Part shown: piece after piece, positions 19,250 to 27,734 of the stretch
Layout of the letters: the number at the start of each line of letters is the position of its first letter
How positions within the stretch are numbered: the first letter of the stretch is position 1
Assembly: GCA_002422085.1 (NCBI GenBank)
Contig: DISZ01000010.1
Coordinates: forward strand, 124,001-188,000
Length of the DNA stretch: 64,000 bases
DNA from: Rhodobacteraceae bacterium UBA6197
Lineage (GTDB): Bacteria; Pseudomonadota; Alphaproteobacteria; Rhodobacterales; Rhodobacteraceae
Direction: 5' to 3'
Notes under the pieces: model-generated
Told to the model about the DNA's origin: nothing
What the model saw: the letters and a program-made list of their open reading frames with translations, nothing else
Database searches by the model: none
Translations under genes and position numbers: made by a program

Positions 19250-19774
19250 TTAGCTGCCCGCGCCCAGCGATATCACCGTGACCGCACGGCGGTTCTTGGC
19301 GTAGCAGGCCTCGTCCGAGCACACCTCAAGCGGCCGTTCCTTGCCGTAGGAAACGGTGCGCAGACGGCCCGAAGCCACCCCTTGCGATACAAGGAATTCC
19401 TGCGCGGCATTCGCGCGGCGCGCACCGAGCGCGAGGTTGTATTCGCGGGTGCCCTGTTCGTCGGCATGGCCTTCGATGATGGCCGAATACTGACTGTTGG
19501 CCATCAGCCACTGCGCTTGCCCGCTCAGGGTGGTGCGGGCCTCGGGCGACAGGGTAGACTGGTCCACCGCAAAGAGAACCTTGTCACCGATGGTCTGGCT
19601 GAAATAGGCCGGGCTGCGCGGATCACTCGCGTTGCCTAGCGCCGATTGGTCGATGCCGCCCGCGCCAAAGGCGCCGTTGCCATTCGCGCCACCGGCGCCG
19701 AAACGGTCAGGATTGTTACAGGCCGCAAGGCCCAGCGCCGATACGATCAAAAGCGCCTTGGGAAGAAAGGTCAT
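19250..19774 (-). CDS. pal: Pal, peptidoglycan-associated outer-membrane lipoprotein
   Basis: A 174-residue lipoprotein: lipobox LAAC with Cys19, a Gly/Asn-rich linker (25-50), then an OmpA-like peptidoglycan-binding domain with 'IIEGHADEQGTREYNLALG' followed by 'RRANAAQEFL', including the Asp and Arg that contact diaminopimelate in the family. Pal tethers the outer membrane to peptidoglycan and is mobilised by TolB/TolA during division. The start has AAGGCGG upstream. It is separated from tolB by 93 bp, the largest gap in the tol operon. Confidence 0.97.
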   Translation of the reverse strand: MTFLPKALLIVSALGLAACNNPDRFGAGGANGNGAFGAGGIDQSALGNASDPRSPAYFSQTIGDKVLFAVDQSTLSPEARTTLSGQAQWLMANSQYSAIIEGHADEQGTREYNLALGARRANAAQEFLVSQGVASGRLRTVSYGKERPLEVCSDEACYAKNRRAVTVISLGAGS

Positions 19775-19867
19775 GGTGCTACCGCCTTTTTATGACTGGC
19801 CCGGTTTTGTTATTGGCCCGATGCCATGGATTCTAACAGTTTGTTCCGGCTTTGGGAATCGCCCGCA

Positions 19868-21205
19868 TCAGGGAAGCAGCGGCGACCAGGCCGGGTCCGA
19901 GGCCGCACCCGGTGTCGGAACCGCCCTCAGGTTCCGCCCCGAAATATCGACCGAATAAAGCTGCGCTCCGCCACTGGCCCCAGCGGTTTCACGCGTGAAC
20001 ATGATTACCCGGCCATTCGGAGACCAGGTTGGCCCTTCGTCAAGAAACGAGGTCGTGAGCAGTCGCTGTTCCGACCCGTCCGTGCGCATCACGCCGATGT
20101 GGAACTTGCCCTGAAGCTGCATCGTGAAGGCGATCAGATCGCCACGCGGCGACCAGACCGGCGTGCCATAGCGCGCGCCCTCATTTCCGGCAGGCGGGAA
20201 GGAAATCCGCGTCGCTTCGCCACCACCCGCAGGCATGACGTAAAGCTGCTGGCTGCCAGAGCGGTCGGATTCGAACACGATCCGGCTGCCGTCGGGCGCA
20301 TAGGACGGGGCGGTTTCGATCGCCGGGGTATTGGTCAGGCGCGCCGGCGCGCCGCCGCCCACGCCCATGTGCCAGATGTCGGTATTGCCGCCCTGCTCCA
20401 GCGAATAGACGATCGCACCGCCATCGGGCGAAAAGCGCGGCGCAAAGGTCATCGTGCCGGGCTGTTCGGGCAGCAGCTTTGCCGATACCGAGGCCACATC
20501 CAGTATCTTGATGCGCGGAAAGCCGGTTTCATAGGTGGTGTAGATCACCCTGTCGCCCGCATAGCTGAAACGCGGCGCCAGCACGATCGTGCTGCTGTCG
20601 GTCAGATACTGCACATTTGCGCCGTCATAATCCATCACCGCAAGGCGCTTTTGGCGCGCGTTCTTGGGGCCCGCCTCGGACACAAAGACAACACGGCTGT
20701 CGAAATAACCGCCCTCTCCCGTGATCCGGGCGTAGGCGGTGTCGGCCACCTTGTGGGCCAGACGCCGCCAACTGCCGGTCGAGGCCGCCAGTTGCTGCCC
20801 CTCGCCCAATTGCTGACCCGAATAGACATCGTAAAGCCGGAACTTGACCGTCACCCGGCCCCCCGAAACGGCCACGGCGCCCGTAATCACCGCCTGCGCG
20901 TTGATCGCCTTCCAATCGGCATAGGCCAGCGGCGCATCAAAGCTGCTGACGCGGCTGATATGGGCATTTTCGGGAATTTCCCGAAACAAACCGGTGCCCG
21001 AAAGGTCGGCGGCGATCACCCGGCTGATATCGGCGGCATATTGGCCTGCCTCGCCGGTTTCGGCGACGAACGTGGGAAGCGCATAGGGCAAGGGTTCGAT
21101 CACACCATCGGTGATCTCGATCCTGAGCGGTCCGCTTTGGGCATGGGCCGCCGGGGCGGGGGTCAGGGCCAGAACGGCCAAAGAAAGCATCACAAAACGA
21201 AACAT
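19868..21205 (-). CDS. tolB: TolB, periplasmic beta-propeller of the Tol-Pal system
   Basis: A 445-residue protein with a signal peptide (M-F-R-F-V-M-L start, cleavage after A-H-A), an N-terminal TolB domain, then six WD40-like PD40 repeats visible as 'APRFSYAGDRVIYTTY', 'APRFSPDGGAIVYSLE', 'APSYAPDGSRIVFESD', 'TPVWSPRGDLIAFTM' and 'GPTWSPNGRVIMFTRE'. It shuttles between Pal and the TolA C-terminus. Several starts are possible; ATG 21205 follows GAGGG and begins directly at the signal peptide. The ATG at 21265 overlaps the tolA stop (TGATG) and would give a 20-residue longer, atypical leader. Confidence 0.93.
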   Translation of the reverse strand: MFRFVMLSLAVLALTPAPAAHAQSGPLRIEITDGVIEPLPYALPTFVAETGEAGQYAADISRVIAADLSGTGLFREIPENAHISRVSSFDAPLAYADWKAINAQAVITGAVAVSGGRVTVKFRLYDVYSGQQLGEGQQLAASTGSWRRLAHKVADTAYARITGEGGYFDSRVVFVSEAGPKNARQKRLAVMDYDGANVQYLTDSSTIVLAPRFSYAGDRVIYTTYETGFPRIKILDVASVSAKLLPEQPGTMTFAPRFSPDGGAIVYSLEQGGNTDIWHMGVGGGAPARLTNTPAIETAPSYAPDGSRIVFESDRSGSQQLYVMPAGGGEATRISFPPAGNEGARYGTPVWSPRGDLIAFTMQLQGKFHIGVMRTDGSEQRLLTTSFLDEGPTWSPNGRVIMFTRETAGASGGAQLYSVDISGRNLRAVPTPGAASDPAWSPLLP

Positions 21206-21264
21206 CGGTCGCATCCCTCGCATCGGGTTTTCTAGCTTGTAGCGGAATTTGGCGGCTGAGGGCA

Positions 21265-22452
21265 TCACTTCATCCTCATTTTCTCGGGGTTGAAGACGAT
21301 CTCGATTTCGCGCCACTGCTCGAATTTCTCGGGCGGCAGCGGGAACCCGTCCGAACCGCAGCGCACGATCGCACGGCGCCCGGCCTCGAAGGCCTGCTTG
21401 GCCGCCGCCTCGGAATCGCCTTCATAGCCGATCTGTCGGATCGAGCCGATGTCGGGCTTTCCGTCCGGCTTCATCTGCACCCCCAGAGTGACCACGGTGC
21501 GCAGCGCCTCGGTCGATAGCGCGCCGACATTCCAGCAGGCCTTCACATCGACAATCAGCGCGTCTTTCTCGCCCGAGGTCAGCGGCGGACCCGACGCCGC
21601 GCGCCCGACGCCACCCGTGCCCTTGGCCTCAGAGGGTGCCGGATCGCCCGCCAACGCCTCGGCCAGCGCATCATTGACCGGATCAGACTGCGGCTTCGCC
21701 GGGTTTGACGGCTTTGCAGCGTCGGCAGGCGTCTGGTCAGGTGCGGGTTTCTTGGGGCGTGCCTTTGGGCGGGCCGAAGTTTGCGGCGCCGAGGACTCGG
21801 GCTTGTCAGTCGTTTCGGTCGCTTCGGTCACGATCTCGGTGGTGGCCTCGGGCGGGGCGGCCGCTTCCTTGGGGGGCTCGACGACCGGCGCGGGGTCGGG
21901 GGTTTCCTCGGGCCGGGTTTCAGCCATGGCGGTGTCGGAAACGCGCGCATCCGGGGCCGGCGCCTCGGACGGCGTCGGGGCCACGCGCGGCGCGGGTTTG
22001 GGCTTGGGGCGCGGACTGATCTGGCTCAACACGGTTTGCGATGGCTCTTCGACCGGCGGCGTCGGCTGCATCGGCGGGGTCTCGGTGACCTCGGCCACCG
22101 GCGGCGACGTCAGATCGGTCAGGTCGGGCTGCGGCTCGGCGTCGGGCTGCGGCTCGGGCAAGGCCTCGGCGGGGGGCTGGACGACCTCGGGGTCCGGCGT
22201 GGGCGCCGTGAGCGTTTCGGCAGGGGCCTCGGGGGCAGGCATCTCGGTCACCGGGGTGTCCGAGGCCTTCGGCGCCGCGGCCACCATCGCATCGAACTGC
22301 GACTGCGACATCACTGCAACCTCGGTCATCTGCACCGGATCATGGGCCTTTGGTCTGAACCAGAACCCGCCAAAGGCGATCCAGGCGATCACCCCCAGAT
22401 GGAGCGCCGCCGAAATGCCCGTGCCGATCCTGTCTGCCCGGTCCATCGACAT
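21265..22452 (-). CDS. tolA: TolA, energy-transducing Tol protein
   Basis: A 395-residue protein with one N-terminal transmembrane helix ('ALHLGVIAWIAFGGFWF', about 17-33), a long Pro/Glu/Ala-rich periplasmic domain (about 60-290) and a C-terminal TolA/TonB-like domain with 'VDVKACWNVGALSTEA' and a paired cysteine in 'AIVRCGSDGFPL'. It bridges TolQR at the inner membrane to TolB-Pal. The Pro-rich segment replaces the Ala/Lys helix of enterobacterial TolA, as is usual in alphaproteobacteria. The ATG at 22452 lies 4 bp after the tolR stop. Confidence 0.9.
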   Translation of the reverse strand: MSMDRADRIGTGISAALHLGVIAWIAFGGFWFRPKAHDPVQMTEVAVMSQSQFDAMVAAAPKASDTPVTEMPAPEAPAETLTAPTPDPEVVQPPAEALPEPQPDAEPQPDLTDLTSPPVAEVTETPPMQPTPPVEEPSQTVLSQISPRPKPKPAPRVAPTPSEAPAPDARVSDTAMAETRPEETPDPAPVVEPPKEAAAPPEATTEIVTEATETTDKPESSAPQTSARPKARPKKPAPDQTPADAAKPSNPAKPQSDPVNDALAEALAGDPAPSEAKGTGGVGRAASGPPLTSGEKDALIVDVKACWNVGALSTEALRTVVTLGVQMKPDGKPDIGSIRQIGYEGDSEAAAKQAFEAGRRAIVRCGSDGFPLPPEKFEQWREIEIVFNPEKMRMK

Positions 22453-22456
22453 GACG

Positions 22457-22942
22457 CTAGTTGCCCGTCCCTTGCGTGCCATCCAACGACGGCCCGCCCG
22501 TATCCGTGACCAGAACGATATTCGAGAAACCGCCCGCATTCAGCGCGCCCATCACCTGAACCACCCGCGCATATTCGATCGCGCCATCCGCACGCAGATA
22601 GATCTTGTCGCTTTCACGTTCAGCCGCGATTGCCCGCAACCGATTGACCAGATCGGCCTCGGGAACCTCGGAATTCATGATCGCCACCACGCCATCGACG
22701 GTCAGCGAAATGGTCAGCGGTTCTTCCTGCTCGGTCGGCACCGATTGGGCGGCGGTCTTGGGCAGTTCCAACGGCACGCCCACCGTCATCAGCGGCGCGG
22801 CCACCATGAAGATGATTAACAGCACCAGCGCCACATCGACAAAGGGCGTGACGTTGATCTCGCTCATCGCGGCATGTTTGCCACGGGCACCGCGACGACG
22901 ACGTCCGCCGCCGCCGGATTTTTTCATGACCCCTGCGCCCAT
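22457..22942 (-). CDS. tolR: TolR, ExbD-family Tol proton-channel subunit
   Basis: A 161-residue ExbD/TolR protein: basic, Gly/Arg-rich N-terminus in the cytoplasm, one transmembrane helix 'INVTPFVDVALVLLIIFMV' containing the essential Asp of the family, then a periplasmic domain ending at about residue 150. With TolQ it forms the proton-driven motor for TolA. It starts 3 bp after the tolQ stop and ends 4 bp before tolA. The family call is clear; the neighbours decide TolR over ExbD. Confidence 0.96.
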   Translation of the reverse strand: MGAGVMKKSGGGGRRRRGARGKHAAMSEINVTPFVDVALVLLIIFMVAAPLMTVGVPLELPKTAAQSVPTEQEEPLTISLTVDGVVAIMNSEVPEADLVNRLRAIAAERESDKIYLRADGAIEYARVVQVMGALNAGGFSNIVLVTDTGGPSLDGTQGTGN

Positions 22943-22945
22943 GAC

Positions 22946-23641
22946 TCAGGCGTCCAACTGGCGCGACAAGATGGTGGCGAATTCGTCCGCGAAGGCCTCA
23001 TAGCCCGAGGCGATGCGGTCACTGTCCGCCGACAGCTTGTTGTAGAAAATGACCGCCGGAATTGCCGCCAGCAGACCAAGGCCGGTCGCCATCAGCGCCT
23101 CGGCAATCCCCGGCGCCACCACCGCAAGGCTGGTATTTTGCGAAATGGCGATTTGCTCGAACGCAACCTTGATCCCCCAGACGGTGCCAAACAACCCCAC
23201 GAAAGGCGCTGTGGACCCGACGGTAGCCAGAAAGGGCAAGCCTGCGTTCAGATGCTCGGTTTGCTTGGCGATCGCCACATCCATCGAGCGGTCGATCCGG
23301 GCCTGCGCCCCGGCAATCAGCTCGCCATCCTGACGGTGGCTGCGCCGCCATTCCAGCATCCCCGCGGCAAAGATCTTTTGCGACGGTCCATCCGGCGCCG
23401 AGCCGATCTGATCGAACAATTCATCCAGCGGCTCGCCGGACCAGAACGCCCGGTCGAAGACCGACGCCTCGGTCTGCGCAAAGCGGTAGGAGATGAATTT
23501 TCGGATGATGATCGACCACGACCAGAAACTGGCCATCATCAACAGGATCATCACCAGTTTAACGGTGAAAGAGGCACGCGCAAAAAGCGCAAGCAAGGAG
23601 AAATCAATCTCCTGCGCCATCGCAAGGGTCTGGGTATCCAT
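22946..23641 (-). CDS. tolQ: TolQ, MotA/TolQ/ExbB proton-channel subunit
   Basis: A 231-residue inner-membrane protein with three transmembrane segments: one near residues 17-45, and the conserved pair around 'FLATVGSTAPFVGLFGTVWG' and 'EALMATGLGLLAAIPAVIFY', which line the ion channel. It works with TolR to energise TolA. The upstream 114 bp to ybgC contain a candidate sigma-70 promoter (23668-23696), so tolQ may be transcribed independently of ybgC. Confidence 0.96.
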   Translation of the reverse strand: MDTQTLAMAQEIDFSLLALFARASFTVKLVMILLMMASFWSWSIIIRKFISYRFAQTEASVFDRAFWSGEPLDELFDQIGSAPDGPSQKIFAAGMLEWRRSHRQDGELIAGAQARIDRSMDVAIAKQTEHLNAGLPFLATVGSTAPFVGLFGTVWGIKVAFEQIAISQNTSLAVVAPGIAEALMATGLGLLAAIPAVIFYNKLSADSDRIASGYEAFADEFATILSRQLDA

Positions 23642-23667
23642 CTGTTACTGCTCGCCGGTTGGGCCAC

Positions 23668-23696
23668 ATTATCGCGGCTCTGATTAGCAGTGAAAA
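23668..23696 (-). promoter_or_regulatory. Candidate sigma-70 promoter upstream of tolQ
   Basis: On the minus strand TTTTCA (23691-23696) and GATAAT (23668-23673) are separated by 17 bp, matching 4 of 6 and 5 of 6 consensus bases. Transcription would begin about 20 bp before the tolQ start. This is motif evidence only. Confidence 0.4.
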
Positions 23697-23755
23697 TACA
23701 CGAGGATCAGAGCGAAGCCAACACATCTACGTTATAATGTGGCGCAAAGGTCAAA

Positions 23756-24187
23756 TCAGTGCAGATTTGGTGCAAGCTTGCGTCGGAATTCGGCGGGAAG
23801 CCGCGCAGGTGCCCCGGTGTCATGCAGGCAAACCAGCGTCACTTGCGCCAGGAACAACCGTTCGCCACCGCGCAGCACCTCTTGCTCAAGCACGAACCGC
23901 GCGCCGGTCTCGGCCAACAATCGGGTCTCGACCGTCAGCACATCTTCGAATTTTGCCGGCCTGAGGTAATCCGCCTCGACCCGCCGCACAGCAAAAACGA
24001 TGCCCTGATCGCGTTTCAGCGCCGTCTGATCCAGGCCAAGGCCACGCACCCATTCGCTGCGCGCCCGTTCAATGAATTTCAGATAGTTCGCGTAATAGAC
24101 GATCCCGGCAAGGTCGGTGTCCTCGTAGTAGACGCGGATCGGAAAGCTGTGGGTCACGGGAGGAGCCTCGCCATCAATATCTGACAT
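23756..24187 (-). CDS. ybgC: YbgC, Tol-Pal-associated acyl-CoA thioesterase
   Basis: A 143-residue hotdog thioesterase of the 4-hydroxybenzoyl-CoA thioesterase class. The signature 'VYYEDTDLAGIVYYANYLKF' contains the catalytic Asp (Y-x-D-T-D). It heads the tol-pal cluster as in many Proteobacteria, where it binds acyl carrier protein and phospholipid synthesis enzymes; it is cytoplasmic and not essential to Tol. It is 114 bp from tolQ. The upstream 200 bp contain a repeat cluster rather than a gene. Confidence 0.95.
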   Translation of the reverse strand: MSDIDGEAPPVTHSFPIRVYYEDTDLAGIVYYANYLKFIERARSEWVRGLGLDQTALKRDQGIVFAVRRVEADYLRPAKFEDVLTVETRLLAETGARFVLEQEVLRGGERLFLAQVTLVCLHDTGAPARLPAEFRRKLAPNLH

Positions 24188-24242
24188 GGCCAGCGTAAAG
24201 CAGCGCGCTCAACCTGCGCAACCCTGACCTGTTCGCACCGAT

Positions 24243-24383
24243 GGGGGGCCGCTGCCCCCCACGGGCCTTGCGGCCCTCCCCCCCGCGAGTATTTCGCCAA
24301 AAAGAAACCAGAGATCTTTTGATTCTATTTGGTTCAAATACTCCGGGGGGTGCGGGGGGGGTGCGGGGGGCAGCGCCCCCCGC
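24243..24383. repeat. Composite element: inverted pair of dispersed repeats framed by G+C hairpins
   Basis: A plus-strand copy (GAGTATTTCGCC..., 24287-24308) faces a minus-strand copy (24323-24343). Outside them are GGGGGGCCGCTGCCCCCC (24243-24260), a GGGCC/GGCCC hairpin (24263-24276) and, on the right, a perfect 9-bp stem GCGGGGGGC/GCCCCCCGC with a 3-nt loop (24363-24383). It fills the interval between ybgC and the upstream codirectional gene. Confidence 0.85.
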
Positions 24384-24387
24384 CCGG

Positions 24388-25011
24388 TCAACCAAAGGCA
24401 CCAATGCGGGCCGCAAGGCGCAGCGCGTGGCTTGGATCCTGAGTTGCGGCAGGCATGACCCGGTCATAGGCGGCACGGATCACTCCGGCCACCTCGGGGC
24501 GCAGCACAGCGACACCCTGCACCAATGCCAATGGCGAAGCTTCGGCAAAGGCGGCGGGGGCCCAGGCCAAGATCATTTGCACCGCCTGATTGAGAGCCAG
24601 AGTCGTGGCGGGAACTTCGCTCAGGGCGTTATCCATGCGTATGAAGGCAAAGCAGGCCTTGATTGCGCCAGCGTCGTCAAAGCGAAAGACCCGGTATTGA
24701 TTGGCGCCGCCATCATCGAGTCGCACCACCATCTCGGCCAACCCGTCGATCAATTGGTCCAGATTCGGCACATCCAGCAGTTCGTGCCAGTCGCGAAAAA
24801 AGAAGATCATCAGATTGGCGCCGATCTCGGGATCGGTTTCCGCCATCGTATGGTTGGCAAGCGCTACTACCAGCTCGACCGCGCCCTTGATCGTGGCCAG
24901 GGTTTCCGCTTCGACGCCGAAGACCACCGGCACGATCGGCCGACCCCAACGGGCAAAGGAATAGGTGCCATCGGGGCGGGTGAACAGGGCGGCAATGGCG
25001 TCGGGGGTCAT
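24388..25011 (-). CDS. Conserved hypothetical protein between ruvB and ybgC
   Basis: A 207-residue soluble protein that I do not recognise. It is rich in Asp and hydrophobic residues, with 'IFFFRDWHELLDVPNLDQLI' in the middle and no signal peptide, membrane segment or metal motif that I can see. The ATG at 25011 is taken because upstream codons have no family-like sequence and overlap a spacer. It lies 58 bp downstream of ruvB and 200 bp upstream of ybgC on the same strand, so it could be part of either transcription unit. Codon use resembles its neighbours, so it is a real gene. Confidence 0.75.
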   Translation of the reverse strand: MTPDAIAALFTRPDGTYSFARWGRPIVPVVFGVEAETLATIKGAVELVVALANHTMAETDPEIGANLMIFFFRDWHELLDVPNLDQLIDGLAEMVVRLDDGGANQYRVFRFDDAGAIKACFAFIRMDNALSEVPATTLALNQAVQMILAWAPAAFAEASPLALVQGVAVLRPEVAGVIRAAYDRVMPAATQDPSHALRLAARIGAFG

Positions 25012-25069
25012 GGGCAGACTCTGGCGTTGTAGCGTTGGGTTGCGGTGGCAGAGGGGGTTGGGCGGGGCG

Positions 25070-26098
25070 TCATCCCTCGAAAAGATCAAACTGACCGGGC
25101 GGCTTTGGCGCGGGCAGGCCCAGGTGCGACCAGGCCCGCATGCCCAGCATCCGGCCACGCGGCGTGCGCTGAATCAGACCTTGCTGCAAGAGATAGGGCT
25201 CGATCACCTCTTCTATCGCGTCCCGCGCCTCGGAAAGCGCGGCGCAAAGCGTTTCCACCCCCACCGGCCCCCCCATGTAATGTTCCGCGATCAGCGCCAG
25301 ATAGCGGCGGTCGGCCCCATCAAGACCGAGATGATCGACCCCGAGCCGGGTCAGCGAACTGTCGGCGATGGCTTGGGTCAAGCGCCCGTCGCCCTCGACC
25401 AGGGCAAAGTCGACGACCCGGCGCAAGAGGCGCCCCGCAATGCGCGGCGTGCCGCGCGCCCGGCGCGCGATTTCGCGGGTGCCACCCGGTTCCGCCGGAA
25501 TCCCGAGCAGCCGCGCGCCGCGGGTCACGATCAGGTCCAGTTCGTCCTCGGTATAGAATTGAAGCCGGGTCGGGATGCCGAAACGGTCACGCAGCGGTGT
25601 CGTCAGCAGGCCCAGCCGCGTGGTGGCACCGACAAGGGTGAAGGGCTGCAACTCGATCCGCACGGTGCGCGCGGCGGGGCCTTCGCCGATCACGAGGTCA
25701 AGTTCGAAATCCTCCATCGCGGGGTAGAGCACCTCTTCGACGGCGGGGTTGAGGCGGTGGATCTCGTCGATGAACAGCACATCGTTGGTTTCGAGATTGG
25801 TCAGAATCGCGGCCAGATCGCCCGCCTTGGCCAAGACCGGGCCGGAGGTCATACGAAAATTCACCCCCAGTTCGCGCGCCATGATCTGCGCGAGCGTGGT
25901 CTTGCCAAGACCGGGGGGACCGTGGAACAGGGTATGGTCCATCGCCTGCCCGCGCATCTTGGCGCTTTCGATGAAGACCCGAAGGTTGGCGCGGACCTCG
26001 GCCTGACCGACGAATTCCTCAAGCGCCTGCGGACGCAGCGCACGGTCGGTGTCGTCGGGCAGCCGGTCAGGGCGCAGGGCGGGGTCGGGCGTCATCAT
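25070..26098 (-). CDS. ruvB: RuvB, Holliday junction branch-migration ATPase
   Basis: A 342-residue AAA+ motor. Walker A is 'GPPGLGKTTLAQIMA', Walker B 'DVLFIDEIHRLNP', sensor 1 'LVGATTRLGLLTTPLRDRFG', and the C-terminal winged helix contains 'TPRGRM'. The N-terminal 'RPQALEEFVGQAEVRANLRV' is typical. RuvB drives branch migration with RuvA. AAGGAACACC precedes the ATG. It follows ruvA by 127 bp. Confidence 0.97.
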   Translation of the reverse strand: MMTPDPALRPDRLPDDTDRALRPQALEEFVGQAEVRANLRVFIESAKMRGQAMDHTLFHGPPGLGKTTLAQIMARELGVNFRMTSGPVLAKAGDLAAILTNLETNDVLFIDEIHRLNPAVEEVLYPAMEDFELDLVIGEGPAARTVRIELQPFTLVGATTRLGLLTTPLRDRFGIPTRLQFYTEDELDLIVTRGARLLGIPAEPGGTREIARRARGTPRIAGRLLRRVVDFALVEGDGRLTQAIADSSLTRLGVDHLGLDGADRRYLALIAEHYMGGPVGVETLCAALSEARDAIEEVIEPYLLQQGLIQRTPRGRMLGMRAWSHLGLPAPKPPGQFDLFEG

Positions 26099-26225
26099 CT
26101 GGTGTTCCTTGGCGCCCGAGTGTCGGGCGAAAGCGGGGCGGTTTCAAGGGTGGCGGTTCATTTGGCCCGGCGGACCGCGGCATCCCCTGTGGTCCATGAG
26201 GACGATGCGCCAAGCCGATTGGCAC

Positions 26226-26894
26226 TCAGTCTTTCGGGGCCAGCAGGCGCAACGCCGCGCGGATCAGCCGGGCAGTATCGGTTGCCTCCGGGTTTTGCGA
26301 GGCCTCGGCGACGGCGGCGGCGGCGTCCGAGGCGTGATAGCCAAGGTTGGTCAGGGCCGAAAGCGCCTCGGCTGTGAAGTTCACGGCCGGGGCGGCGGTC
26401 ACCGGGGACGGTTTGCGCGGTTTGGCGGCAGGCTCAAGCACCTCGCCACCCGGCGCCAGATCGACGCTCAGCGCGCCGCCAAGCGCCATCACCGACGGCG
26501 CCTTGTCTTTCAGCTCCATCACCACGCGTTGAGCAAGCTTGGGGCCGACGCCGGGGGCGGCCTTGATCGCGGACCAGTCGCCCAGCGCCAACGCACGACC
26601 GACGCCCTCGGGTCCAAGCGTGCCGAGGATCGCCAGCGAGGCCTTGGCGCCAATGCCCTGCACCGAGGTCAGCAGCCGATGCCATTCCTTTTCCTGCAAC
26701 GACGCAAACCCAAATAGCTGCAACAGGTCTTCACGCACGAGAAGGTCGGTATAAAGGGCGCAGGCCTCGCCCACGGGCGGCAGGCTTGCCGCCGTACGGG
26801 ACGACACATGAACGATATAGCCAACGCCGCGTACGTCGATCATCACCTGATCCATGGCGCGGTGAACGATGGTCCCGCAAAGCCGCCCGATCAT
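26226..26894 (-). CDS. ruvA: RuvA, Holliday junction DNA-binding subunit
   Basis: A 222-residue protein with the three RuvA domains: an N-terminal OB fold ('MIGRLCGTIVHR' start), tandem helix-hairpin-helix motifs ('LLTSVQGIGAKASLAIL' and 'IKAAPGVGPKLAQRVVMEL') and a C-terminal RuvB-binding domain (about 175-220) after a Pro/Lys linker. It targets RuvB to four-way junctions. Its start overlaps the ruvC stop by 4 bp, so translation is probably coupled. Confidence 0.97.
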   Translation of the reverse strand: MIGRLCGTIVHRAMDQVMIDVRGVGYIVHVSSRTAASLPPVGEACALYTDLLVREDLLQLFGFASLQEKEWHRLLTSVQGIGAKASLAILGTLGPEGVGRALALGDWSAIKAAPGVGPKLAQRVVMELKDKAPSVMALGGALSVDLAPGGEVLEPAAKPRKPSPVTAAPAVNFTAEALSALTNLGYHASDAAAAVAEASQNPEATDTARLIRAALRLLAPKD

Positions 26895-27397
26895 GCCGCG
26901 CCCCGTTGCATGGCGCGCGCCATCCGGCCTGCCGATTGCAGATGGTGCGCGTGGCAGATCGCCACCGCCAGCGCGTCAGCCGCGTCAGGCCCCGCAAGTG
27001 TAATCCCCGGAAGCTGAAACTTGACCATATGCGCAACCTGCCCCTTGTCGGCGTGCCCAACGCCCACCACCGCCTTCTTGACCGCGTTCGGGGCGTATTC
27101 GCCGACCAGCAACCCGGCCTGAGCCGGCACCAGAAGCGCGATGCCGCGCGCCTGCCCCAGCTTCAGCGTCGCCACCGCATCCTTGTTGACGAATGTCTGT
27201 TCGACCGCCGCCGCATCGGGGGCGAAGCGCGCCACCACCTCGGTCAGCGCGACATGCAACGACAACAGGCGCGGCGCCAGATCCTCGCCCTCGGAATGGA
27301 TGACGCCATTCGCGACATGGGTCAGGCGCGAACCCTCCATGTCGATCAAGCCCCAGCCAAGATTGCGCAACCCCGGATCTATCCCCAAAACTCGCAT
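26891..27397 (-). CDS. ruvC: RuvC, Holliday junction resolvase
   Basis: A 168-residue endonuclease. Catalytic acidic residues are visible: Asp7 in 'RVLGIDPGLRNLGWG', Glu in 'AAAVEQTFVNKDA', and the C-terminal Asp cluster 'DAADALAVAICHAH'. The ATG at 27397 gives the family start M-R-V-L-G-I-D; an upstream ATG at 27478 would add 27 unrelated residues. It is the first gene of ruvCAB and the first gene of the 13-kb minus-strand block. Confidence 0.97.
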   Translation of the reverse strand: MRVLGIDPGLRNLGWGLIDMEGSRLTHVANGVIHSEGEDLAPRLLSLHVALTEVVARFAPDAAAVEQTFVNKDAVATLKLGQARGIALLVPAQAGLLVGEYAPNAVKKAVVGVGHADKGQVAHMVKFQLPGITLAGPDAADALAVAICHAHHLQSAGRMARAMQRGAA

Positions 27398-27734
27398 GCC
27401 TGCCCTTTGTTCCCGCGGCTCTGTTGCCTTTTTCACACGACTAGCACGAAAAGTGAACATCGCAAAGCCTGAAGGCACCCGATCGTCCGAAAGGCCGAAA
27501 GTTAACGCGCCGAGGGCTCAGACGACACAAAGCGACGCTGCAGTGCAGAAAATCGACACTTTCTGCCGGTTGCGGCACCGGGCGCATGGCTGGGCGTTAA
27601 CCCCGCGCGCAGCCATGCAAATCGTGCATATCGGGACTGTCTGCCCTGCGCTTGTTTTCATAATTTGCCGGGCCTATGTGCGCCTCATCAAGATAGATGC
27701 CCGTGCAACAAGCACTTTATGAAGGAATACGAAA
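27398..27734. other. 337-bp divergent intergenic region with two stem-loops
   Basis: This region separates ruvC (minus) from the DUF1127 gene (plus) and carries both promoters. Two consecutive inverted repeats are seen: GCAGAAA/TTTCTGC (27545-27551 and 27560-27566) and GCATGGCTG/CAGCCATGC (27584-27592 and 27610-27618, perfect 9 bp). No open frame is convincing. Confidence 0.6.
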
